Shown in pieces: positions 47,869 to 57,824 of a DNA stretch of 64,000 nucleotides (position 1 is the first letter of the stretch; each line of letters begins with the position of its first letter). The stretch lies in assembly GCA_032629725.1 (NCBI GenBank), contig JAFEVB010000007.1, positions 868,001-932,000 of the forward strand. Direction: 5' to 3'. The stretch comes from Gremmenia infestans (taxonomy: Eukaryota > Ascomycota > Leotiomycetes > Helotiales > Hamatocanthoscyphaceae). Below the pieces are notes generated by a model, which was given only the letters and a program-made list of their open reading frames with translations, was not told the origin of the DNA and did no database searches. Made by a program: the position numbers and the translations under genes.

Positions 47869-50800
47869 TTATACCAGAGCGCTAAGTGCAGAGGTCTGAT
47901 CATACCTGTAGGCGGCTTCAATCACTGGCGCGGGTCTCTTCAATTTTATCTCGTATGTCCTCCCATTGGCCATCTTTCGGGTGTCAGTGCCTGGAATCAA
48001 CTTTCCAAGGATTTCGAGCGAATCCGGACTCAAAGACTCTTCACTGTTGTGTTCTCTGCTCAAAGTCTTTTCATGAGAGATATTCTTGGATTGGAGAGCT
48101 CCAGTATCTTGTGAAGGTTGATCCATGCCATTCTGATATGGTTGCTGGCCCTGAGCCTGGAAATTCTCCTGGTTATTGAACCCATTCGCACTAGGATCGT
48201 TGCTATACGATCCATGGGCGCTGGCATAACCCGAATCTTGACGTGGAACACCATTAATTTGAGGAGCAGAGCTGTAGGGTTGTGTTTGCTGCTGCTGCTG
48301 ATGCTGGGCAGGGGCACCATTACCAAATTGGGGGTTGTTTTGAAGTGGACCATACTGCGGTTGTTGCTGAGCATTCGGATACTGAGGATTGCCCTGAGGT
48401 GTGGGACCGTATTGTTGTTGCTGAGTGGGCGGGCCATTTCCAAACTGGGGATTGCTTTGAGGAGCACCGAACTGCTGCTGTTGAGGCGGAGGCCCGTTAC
48501 CAAATTGAGAATTGCCATGCTGTCCAACCCCGTACTGCTGTTGAGGAGGAGCTCCATTGCCGAACTGGGGATTTCCTTGTGGCGCAGCATTATATTGTTG
48601 TTGAATGGGTAGTCCATTGTTGGTTTGATGATTGGCGTGAGGTGCACCGTACTGTTGCTGAGGGGGTGGCCCGCTGCCGAATTGAGAGTTGGGAGCTTGC
48701 TGTTGTGGACCACCATATTGCTGTTGATTTGGTGGTCCAGTAGCAAATTGGGGATTGCCTTGAGGTCCATACGGTTGTTGTGTAGGGAGTCCGTTACCAA
48801 ATTGAGGATTACCTTGCGGAGCATAAGGACCAACCGGACCACTGTTATACTGTGGACCTTGGTTATATTGCGGACCGCTAGATGGCGCATTCTGTAGTGG
48901 CGTATTTCCGTACTGAGGGGGACCTTGTGGAGCAGCACCATACTGGTCATTGACAGTTGGGCCGTTACCAAGAGCAGGGTTCACAGCAGGCCTATATTGT
49001 TGATTGCCATTCTGTTGAGGAGCGGGTGGTCCATATTGTTGGCCCCCATTTTGCAGTGGTACTGGTTGTGCGTATTGCTGGTTGGGATATCGGGGAGTAT
49101 TGAATCCATTGTTGACAGGCGCTCCATTTTGATAATTATTAGGAGGTGGTGCAAACTGCGCTTGAGGTTGAGGGCCATTGGTATATGGTTCATAAGGTTG
49201 AGGTCCATGTGGTGGGCGATTTTGGTTAGGAAATGGCAGATGTGACGTAGGGCCAGGAAAATTAGACGGGGGTTGAGGAATGTCGTAGTTTGCGCTTATG
49301 GGTGGCTGGCTTCCCTGAAAGTTCTGCGTAGGTGCTTGAGGCGTAGATTGGCTGACGGACAATCCTGGAGAAGGACCACTCTTATACGGAGTTTGTTGAG
49401 TCTCCTCGCCTTGAGAAAGCGGAATAGAATCTTGTCTCAAAGGTTTTGGAGGCTTGGGCGAGCCGGTAACGCCCAGTGATGCAAGTATTGCTTCTGTAGC
49501 AGACATTGGTGGCGCAGCAACTTCATCGGGGTCTGGGGCCCAAGCATCGTCTTCAGTTGTAAGACACGGAGTACCAGCTCTTCCCACATTGACTGGAGAA
49601 GTAACAAAAATGGTGGTCGGCGCTGCTAACTTCTCACTTTCTAAAAGCTCGTTCTTGATACGCTTAGTTGGCGGGCCTTGAGTTGGGGTTTCGGAGGCTG
49701 TCTTGGGAGAAATGTCAACTTCCACCTTCATCTGGGCGTCTTGTTCTTGAGGATCTTGCTCGGCGGAGCGGGAACGCTTCCGAGAAGGTTCGGAAGGCTC
49801 CTCAACAACGACTGTTGAGACATGTCGTGCGATGATCCAGGCAGAAAGGTGGCTCAATGGAACCAAATCGCCATCATCTGTATCGGCAAAAGCAGGGTCT
49901 TCCTTGAGGTAAGACCACTGAGGAGACAGAGTGATAGGCTTAATGAACTCCTTGATATTCTCCTTCCTAGCATATCTGGATACTGAATTCTTGGAGTTGT
50001 GGTCGAGAAGTGGAACAGGCGTCGTTTTGAAATTGGTAGATAATGGCTGCGCAAGTGCGACAGTTTCTAGTCCTGGTGGATCCAAAAAAATGGCCTCGTA
50101 CTCCCAAACGAATACTGCCTCCTCACCGGCTTCTTCATCTTCCTCGGGCACTTCGCCATCTTCTTTCTGCTCATCCTGCTCCTTCTTAAGGATGATTTCC
50201 TTTTCTGTATCATCGGCAAGGGGTTCAGGCTTGATTTCCTTGATAACGTCATTATCTAGTGCTCCAAGTCTTGCATACGGGGTACTAGAAGTACTAGAGG
50301 CTTTTGAAAGACTAGGTACCCTAGCTAGCGAGCTTTGGAAAGGCGTCGGGGTCATATGCTGGGGCGCTCCCATATTATGTGGTGCTGCCTGTTGATAGGT
50401 TTGAGATACAGCTCTCTCCGCCGAGCCCTGATGCGATTGAACTTGAAAATCAGGCGTTGCTGAATTAAAACCGGAACCCGAGTAATTTCGTTGTGGCCGT
50501 TGGTAAGAGGCACGTGATGCTGAGACCTTTGGTGCATTATTCCAACTCTGGGGAGAAACTGGAATATTCGGAGTTTGGAAAGGTGTCATCGAGGCTAGAT
50601 TTCCAGGGAAGTTACCATTCTGGGGGTAGGTATTTTGCGGTTGTTGATATGGCTTTTGGGGTTGTGGAGGACCGTACTGCTGGGGACCATTCGGATAATT
50701 AGGTCCAGCAGATTGTGGGGGCCCGTTAGCTTGAGGATGCTGATTGTACTGTGGAGCTTGGTAGCCTGGGCCATATTGAGAAACAGCCGGAGGAGCACGG

Positions 50801-51366
50801 TACGATTGCTGGGGTGGTTGCTGGTTGTAGGGGTACTGAGGACCTGGAGCACCGAATTGCTGATTTGGCTGATTTTGCTGATACGGCGTAGGTTGAGGTG
50901 GAGCTGGTCCCGGGTATTGTTGATACGGTGCGGCTGGTTGAGGGAACGAGCTAGGACTGTTACCAAACTGAGGGAAAAGAGATGAAACAGAGTATTCAGT
51001 CATGGGCGCTTCTTTCTTGATGGGTGAATGGCGCATTACAGCATCCTTGTGCTTGTTGATTATGTGACTTTTGCAAAGTTTTGCCGTCCATTGTGGCATT
51101 CCTCATAGAGGTGCCTGAGACAAACTCTGAGGCCGATACGATAGCAGCGACGCCTAGCGAAGCTTATATCGAGATATGAAAGAATGTTAACTTGAGTAGA
51201 AGGAGGGATGTGCTTACGCTGGTGTTTGCTGGGATGAGTTCGGACAGGCTATCACAAAATGACCTTCTTGGCCACATTTGAAGCAAACCGGAGGACGATT
51301 CCCACTGTTATTATTCCTCACGGGTTGTGGAATCTGACCTGGCAATATCCATCCAGATGCAGACAT
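47869..51366 (-). CDS. CCHC zinc-knuckle protein with Q/N/P-rich prion-like tandem repeats
   Basis: The first exon (51366-51218) opens MSASGWILPGQIPQPVRNNN and holds one perfect CCHC knuckle, CFKCGQEGHFVIAC, a single-stranded nucleic-acid binding motif. The second exon runs from about 51067 to 47869 and brings the total to about 1115 aa. It encodes a Pro/Gln/Gly/Tyr-rich low-complexity half, a compact acidic block (EEAVFVWEYEAIFLDPPGLE to LVPLSHLSAWIIARH) that looks folded, a basic patch (SRKRSRSAEQ), then a second low-complexity half with about nine tandem 18-21-residue units of the type QGNPQFGNGxPxQQQYG. The exon junction is the weak point: acceptor GCAAAAG at 51068 is the one that keeps frame. 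The frame reading MPQWTAKLCKSH has a TGA just upstream at 51105-51103. Function is unassigned; RNA-granule behaviour would be a guess from composition. Confidence 0.68.
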
Positions 51367-52245
51367 GGTGAGTGTGCAGTATTACTTTTTGCTCTTAAAA
51401 AGCCATGCAGCCGGTGCTTAGATTGCCGTGGAACAACGGGAGCAGAAGGCGAAGAATCGAACTGGCGCAAAGTGCAAGTGCAGTCCTCGAAGGTTGCGGC
51501 GCAAAGCAAGGACTTGAGAGGAGATCTGTTGGCGAGGTTCAAAAAGTCAAAGGCGCGGTGAAACGTATGTAGTTGGCCGTCAAATGTTACATGAGCAACA
51601 TCAACTTTGGCGGCCGCGTAGAGTTCACACACACAGCGGAAAGCAAGCGAAGGCCCCGTGATCAACTGATGGAATGGAAGGCAAAGCAAGGGAAGGAGAT
51701 TGAATGAAGCGCACTTATCGGCATAGGAAAGAAGGCGGCCAGAGAAGACAGAACTTGAATGAAGATTTGAATGAAGATTTGAGATGACAGTTGGGTGGTT
51801 TGATTGAAAAGTCCAGAGCCAGCGAAGGGCAGGGGAGGGAAAGGGAAGAGCGAATTGAAAGTACGCGACAGGGATTGTGCACCCGATACTGTATTAGGAC
51901 TAGACCAAGCATTAGTCCTGTCAGCGATCACTGGGGCTTCAACTGACAACAGCTTGGAGCGCAAGAGAGAACAGCACGCACGCCTCTGCAACGGTGTTGG
52001 TAATCATCGGTATTTTGAAATATTTCATACTGATGTTGAGGCAAGCTGTTTCTTCCACACCACCCGTCACTCCTTAAGACTCTTTGATATGACTTAGACG
52101 CAACATTCATCCCGCGACGACGACCATGTTGCTGCGCCAGCACTCATCAACGAAATATACCGCATGTGCCAGCTGCCCCCCTTCGCCTCCTACTCCTGAG
52201 CTCCGTGGCAAGCACCACCATTGATAATCGGTCTACACTGGCAAC
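51367..52245. promoter_or_regulatory. Divergent intergenic region, CCHC-protein gene and PPG1
   Basis: An 879-bp gap between divergent starts. It contains a direct duplication of about 14 bp, GAATGAAGATTT, around 51755-51781. No supportable gene; short open frames lack motifs. Both promoters presumably lie here. Confidence 0.4.
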
Positions 52246-53403
52246 ATGCCTGGCCTGCCTTGTATGCTCAAGCTTTTCTAGACAGCGCCTGTCCTTTAGC
52301 TAACTGTCTAGCTTCTGTCGATTTGGACGAATGTATAGAAAGCCTCTACAAGAAGAATTTGCTTGCAGAATCGGTCATTGAAGCAATATGTGCAAAGACG
52401 AAAGAGCTGTTGATGCAAGAAAGTAATGTTGTACATGTGCAAGCACCAGTTACAGTAGTTGGAGATATACATGGTCAATTCTTCGACTTGATAGAGATCT
52501 TTAAGATTGGAGGATGGTGCCCAGATACCAATTACCTCTTCCTTGGTATATATATTCATCCCAGGAAGTGGAGATATTCTAACAGCTTCCCAGGCGATTA
52601 TGTTGATCGCGGCATGTTCAGCGTTGAAACGATTTCCCTTCTTGTTTGTTTGAAGCTTCGATACCCGCACCGCGTCCATTTGATACGAGGAAATCATGAA
52701 TCGAGGGGAGTTACACAATCATATGGGTTCTATACCGAATGTTCAAGGAAATATGGAAATGCGAATGTCTGGCACTATTTTACGGATATGTTCGACTTTC
52801 TCACTCTGAGTGTGGTCATTAATGACCAGATCTTCTGCGTCCATGGAGGTAAAGACAAATGATCACGAATATTCTCATCCACTTGGAAAACGGCATTTTG
52901 TCACAAGAAGGGCCTAGCAGCTGACACTTACACCCTCAGGTCTCTCCCCCTCCATCCACTCGATCGACCAAATCAAAATCATCGACCGCTTCCGCGAAAT
53001 CCCTCACGAAGGCCCTATGGCCGACCTAGTCTGGTCAGACCCCGACCCCGAGCGCGACGAATTCTCTCTCTCCCCCCGTGGCGCGGGCTACACTTTCGGC
53101 GCGCAAGTCGTTAAGAAATTCCTCGAAGTAAATAACATGTCGCACATCCTGCGCGCACATCAACTGTGCCAAGAAGGCTACCAAGTCCTATATGATGACA
53201 GATTGAGTACGGTGTGGAGCGCGCCGAATTATTGCTACAGGTGTGGGAATATGGCGAGTGTGTTGGAGGTTAGCGATACGGGGGAGAGGTTCTTTAACGT
53301 TTTTGCTGCTGCCCCCGAGAATGATGTGCATAAGGATGGGCAGCAGCAGGGTGGACAGGAGAAGACTTCTGATGGGAGCCTGCTTCCTGATTATTTTCTA
53401 TGA
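52246..53403 (+). CDS. PPG1: PP2A-like serine/threonine phosphatase Ppg1
   Basis: Ppg1 is a PP2A-family catalytic subunit, known in yeast to work with the Far complex. Exons 52246-52261 (16 nt), 52312-52545, 52594-52848 and 52940-53403 give 322 aa. All metal and catalytic motifs are present: GDIHGQ, GDYVDRG, LIRGNHESR, CVHGGLSPS, and SAPNYCYRCGN. The first exon was found by need: the frame entering VDLDECIESLYKK lacks an ATG, and splicing GTATGC at 52262 to CTAG at 52311 gives MPGLPSSVDLDECIESLYKK. The C-terminus ends in DYFL, the methylatable PP2A-type tail that Ppg1 shares. Text such as VVHVQAPVTVVGDIHGQF favours Ppg1 over Pph21 or Sit4. It converges with RDI1. Confidence 0.92.
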
Positions 53404-53792
53404 ATGAAGAACAGCCAAGCACGATTTTTTGAGGGAGAATTTCAGGCGCTGAATTGTAGAAAGACGGGCAGGATAACGCTGCATGCATATGGAAGTAGTA
53501 ACTTCTTTCTTGTAGACCTTTGAAACAGACGGTGTAAAATACACCCAACATATCAGAAATCAAAGACGAAAGTAAAAGCATATCCACACTAGGAAAATTG
53601 CTGTTTCATTTCATGAATTCATATCTCATCTCGCGAAAATAATTGCCTCCGCATGTATAAACGCATTCATGCCATGAAGACAATATCACCACCAAGTCTT
53701 ATTGCTCTGCTCTGCTCAAATCAATCATTTGGTCATCAATCATATCATAACTTTTCCATCCATCATTCCAAATATCACGCTCAGCGACAAAT
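53404..53792. other. Convergent 3' region between PPG1 and RDI1
   Basis: A 389-bp AT-rich stretch holding both 3' UTRs. Short phrases such as AATCAATCATTTGGTCATCAATCAT near 53719 are locally repetitive. No gene seen. Confidence 0.5.
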
Positions 53793-54922
53793 CTACCACT
53801 CTTTCGCAATATCGAAAGCCCACTCGAACTCTAGATGGCGCTTCTTGTCGTCGTCTATGAAGGTTGATATGGCAGTGTAGTGGCCTCGTGCTAGCATGCC
53901 GGTGGGGGCGTCTTCTTCGGAGACTGTGAGGAAAGTAAAAGTTAGTATAATAGGGAGGTGGTGGGGAGAGTTAGGCAAGAGAGACTAGACGTACAGCGCT
54001 TGGAGTAAACAGGAGTCTTGTCTGTGTTTGGCGCGTAGGAACCCTACATGTTCTATTAGCCTCCAGCCCTTGCGCTATAATCTGTTCCTCGAGTGAAGAC
54101 TCACAATCATCTCTTGATCCTTGCTGACTCGAATACCCTTCCTCTTTATAACCTGTACATAATGCAGCCCGCTCAGAATCTCATGCTGTACCTTGAACTT
54201 GGCGGTCATGCTGAACTTGACACCCTCCTTGATCTTGAACGGCTTTTCCTTCAGAGTCGCTTCGGAGCCTTTGGTGGACAGGTCGATGGTGACGGGAGGG
54301 CGGCCTTCCGAGTTCATGCTTAAGGATAGGATGATACAGTGGCGCGGGTCATTGGGGTCGCTGAGGTCCTTGCCCCCGCCGCCGAGGCCGAGGGATTGCT
54401 TGTAGCGTTGCATGGCTTCGTCGTCGGCATCTGGGAGGGGAAACAGTAAGCATTTTGTGGGCGAATAGTTGATGTGGGGAGATAGGAAGATCTTGGTGAG
54501 GGGTAGCTCTGGTAGGAAAACATAGCTATAGCTACTCAGCTAGATTTCTATTGTATGGCAGAGACAAGGAAGGTTCGTGCCGGTGAGCAATCAGGAAGTT
54601 GCAGAAAGAGACCTCGATGAGGATCGGAATGCTTTGCTCTTCTGCTATTCTGTTGTTCTCAACCTCCCCACGACCCACACAATGAGGGTTATGGTCTGCC
54701 AACCCAGGTAGGAAATGAATCTCGAAAGCTAGAATTACTAGCAAATAGTGTATTCTGTAATTCCAAAGAGCAAAGAAAACAACATGCTATCAAACTGAAT
54801 TAAAGCCGAATTCAAAATAACATACCCAAGTTATGATACTCATCCATCGTCTTCTTCTCTCCCACCTTGAACCCCTCCGTCTGCTCTGGCAAGAGCTCTT
54901 GGTCGTTGTTTGCGGAAGCCAT
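53793..54922 (-). CDS. RDI1: Rho GDP-dissociation inhibitor
   Basis: Rho-GDI extracts prenylated Rho GTPases (Cdc42, Rho1) from membranes and keeps them GDP-bound in the cytosol. Exons 54922-54826, 54430-54105, 54043-53995 and 53923-53793 give exactly 200 aa, the family length. The regulatory arm reads MASANNDQELLPEQTEGFKV and KTMDEYHNLDADDEAMQRYK. The immunoglobulin-like prenyl-binding domain shows FKIKEGVKFSMTAKFKVQHE and ILSGLHYVQVIKRKGIRV, then GSYAPNTDKTPVYSKRF and the end ARGHYTAISTFIDDDKKRHL with EFEWAFDIAKEW. Intron 1 is long (395 bp) for this window. All phases join. Confidence 0.95.
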
Positions 54923-56018
54923 TTTGCTATTTCTTCTGTTTGAATGTGATTAGGATCGTGGAAGATGAAATTGGATGTTTGGGAAAAGTGGCAGGAATTG
55001 CGAACCTTCGAACAACCTCGACCGATTCGAGAGTTGATTGTGGTGGGGTTCCTGCGCACCCCTGTCACCGCCGTTCTGTAAGGTCCCCGCCGCGGGAGCA
55101 CGTGAATTATGGGATGGATACAATAATATTGAATCGGAAGTGTGAGTGTAGCTGAGGAACTAAAATATGAGGGGCTTATGGCATCTATTAGGAACGTTAA
55201 ATACAAACGCACAAACAAAGAAGGGCAGATAGAAGTCGCTGGGTATGTCTGGAACTAGGTCACCTGATTCAGGGGTTACCACTCCTGATACAGAATCTGA
55301 AGGGAGGATGAAGGAAGGACCCCTGTTGTCGCAAAATGCGTATTGATCAGACATCTCGGACCCCTTTGTAGAGTGTGCACTTGATTCTAACTAAGCAGTC
55401 TCGGAACAATTTAATTCGAACATCCAAAGCAAGCCAAGCCATGTCGTGACCTCCTTCCTTCTTCGTACAACGCATACTCTTCTCTCCAAGTCTCGATTGG
55501 GAAAGGACAAACCTTACTACCCCGACCATCGATTAAAGTAGACAGCGCAAAGCGCAACGCAACCTCTAAAATCTCTCCAGCCCATGCCAGGGATATCCTT
55601 TACTTGACTACTTGCGCAATCCTTGAGACATATCTATTCTTCGCATCGTCTACCCCATATCCATATCCTTATCACCGGTCTCCATCGATTCGCGTTATCA
55701 ACTTTCGAGCCTCGCGCGCGCTTGTCGGCGTCCAATTGTGTTGACAACGTTCTGCGCTCCGAGAAAATCGTCGTCGGCACAGCTTATCAAGTCACATCTC
55801 GACGTGTCACAACAGGCGCATTCGTGATCTGGTGAGTTAGGACAGATGCGCATTACTTCCATGCGATGCGCCGCGTATTCTGCACTGTGAGGTCCTGATC
55901 TAACCTGCGAAGAAACCATAGGTGCACATCCTCCTGCGCGTCTGTCATTTTCCACCTCGAACAGCGTCGTCGAACCTCAACATACTTCTCTACATAATTC
56001 ATTGTAATAATTCATACA
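54923..56018. promoter_or_regulatory. Divergent intergenic region, RDI1 and Bqt4-like gene
   Basis: About 1.1 kb between divergent starts. The right 400 bp are C/T-rich and look like a long 5' leader of the Bqt4-like gene. No supportable gene. Confidence 0.4.
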
Positions 56019-57357
56019 ATGGCGCATTCTCGACACCTTCCCGAACGCGTCAACCCTCTTATGACGGAAGAGATACCAGCATGTAAGACGACGCGCCCAT
56101 CAGCGCAACCGGCTTCAGACTAACAATTGTAGATGAGACTCTCGTGGAGCGTCGTCGTCTGGGCCAGACTGATCTCGCTGTGAAGGCTGGCCAGGTCGGA
56201 ACGTCAAACTCTACGAAGCCAAAGAATCTAGGCACTTTCGACTATGCGCATCTGCGCGCTCCGTTGCCGAAAGGGATTGTGTCTGGGATCTTCAAGCCTT
56301 CGCCCGCGTCCTATTTCCTTATGCGACGTAGCAATGATGGGTATATAAGCGCCACAGGAATGTTCAAGGCGACTTTCCCTTATGCCGAGGCTTCCGAGGA
56401 AGATGATGAGCGCAAATATGTAAAGAGTCTCGAAACAACAAGTACAGACGAGACAGCTGGCAATGTTTGGATTCCCCCGCAAAGCGCGCTCAAGCTCGCC
56501 GAAGAATACCGAATACTGCCATGGGTCAAGGCACTGTTGGACAATACACCTATCGAAGTCAATCCTACCAAAGACGGTGCAGCAAAGCCAGTTTCCTCGC
56601 CTCCTGCATTCTTCCTCATGCCTCAAGAATCGCTTGCCGCCCCTACACCAAGCCGTAGCCGACCACGTCGATCCGCATCTCCTAGTAAAATCGCCTCGCC
56701 AAAGAAGCATGGTACCGCGTCTACAAGATCACGGAAGACCAAGAAGGAAGATTCAGCTGAGCCAAGTCCCAAACTTGCTAGCAAAAACCTCCAACAGGCT
56801 TTAAAGGCTGCTGGTGAGGAAGCTGAAAAGACTATTGAGGTTGAGACGATTACTGAAGAAGTTAAGGAAGAGCTAGAAGTGAAGGAAGAACCAGTGGTTC
56901 GCGTCAATGTTGATACAGATGTAGAGGTCAAGGGCGATGTTGAGACGACTCATACGCATGTCGAAGTTGAGATGCCAGCCGGATTTGCCGACCTACCATT
57001 ACCTGAAGATACTGAGGCCATGATTGCTAAGGCAAAGGAAATGGTAGATGCCGCAGTGAAGGCCCAAGAAGAAAATGGCCAATCCGTTGCTTCTAGTAGC
57101 GCTCCAAAGACGTCCAAGCGAAAGGCTGAGGAGCTTGAGGATGAGGAGAATGATGAAGGGGCTTCGGAACCTGCTCCAGCAGCAAAGAAGGCAAAGGTGG
57201 AGACAGAGCTCAAGAAGGAGCGCGTCAAGACGAGAGCTTTGATTGGTATCAGTGCTACGTTGGTGGTTGGGTAAGTACAATCTTCCGAATCTAGTCGATC
57301 TAAGAGGCTAACTCATGTAGTGCTGCCGTACAATACGCCTTCACCACACTAATGTGA
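56019..57357 (+). CDS. Bqt4-like KilA-N/APSES-fold protein with C-terminal membrane anchor
   Basis: In fission yeast Bqt4 anchors telomeres to the inner nuclear membrane; homologues in filamentous fungi share its DNA-binding-like fold. Exons 56019-56082, 56133-57270 and 57321-57357 give 412 aa. The N-terminal domain includes FDYAHLRAPLPKGIVSGIFK, SPASYFLMRRSNDGYISATG and MFKATFPYAEAS, the KilA-N/APSES-type signature. A Ser/Pro basic stretch (PSRSRPRRSASPSKIASPKK) and a long Glu/Lys acidic region (about 250-370) follow, with a basic KRKAEE patch. The last exon completes a single hydrophobic helix, ALIGISATLVVGAAVQYAFT, four residues from the end, fitting a tail anchor. Calling it Bqt4 rests on architecture; function in this organism is inferred. 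Confidence 0.82.
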
Positions 57358-57824
57358 AGTTCCTTTAAAGAGCTCTTTCTAGTTTATAATCCTCTTTGCT
57401 GTTTTGGGGGCGTTGTTAAGTGATGGGCTGCACATACATACTCTCGCTTTGGAAGCCACACTGGATACCCCGTCTGGATTGACCCCGTTCAAGTCGCAAG
57501 ATCAATTGCGTACTTGTAAAAATTCGCCCTTTTCATGTCCCATTTTTGTAGGATTTTTAATTTCAGAATGCAAGACAACTATAATAAAGCTGTTGCTCAA
57601 GGGGCATCGGATCTCATCGCGCCTCCCGATTTCGGTGGATGGGCACTTCATCGTGATTTAAGCGAATTTGGCATCTCGTTCCTTCTCCATACTTCAAAAG
57701 AGCAGTCCCAAAACCTGAAATTGAACCATCATTCTCGCATCGATGCTATAAGCCAAAGAGCCGATTACTACGTACTCAGTCTTGAGAGAGCATTCGAAGT
57801 GAAGTTCCAACTAGAAGTATCACA
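57358..57824. other. Tandem intergenic region
   Basis: A 467-bp spacer between the Bqt4-like gene and the next plus-strand gene. It must hold the 3' UTR of the first and the promoter of the second. No gene supported. Confidence 0.5.

Noticed and set aside
47367..48114. Possible extra genes past the 3' ends of AP-3 beta and the CCHC gene
   Set aside because: Overlapping open frames on both strands, no recognisable domain, and the location fits 3' UTRs.
48118..48971. Long open frames on both strands over the Q/N-rich repeat
   Set aside because: They are frame shadows of the low-complexity repeat DNA. Their translations are Leu/Ile/Arg or Met/Asn/Leu runs without domains.
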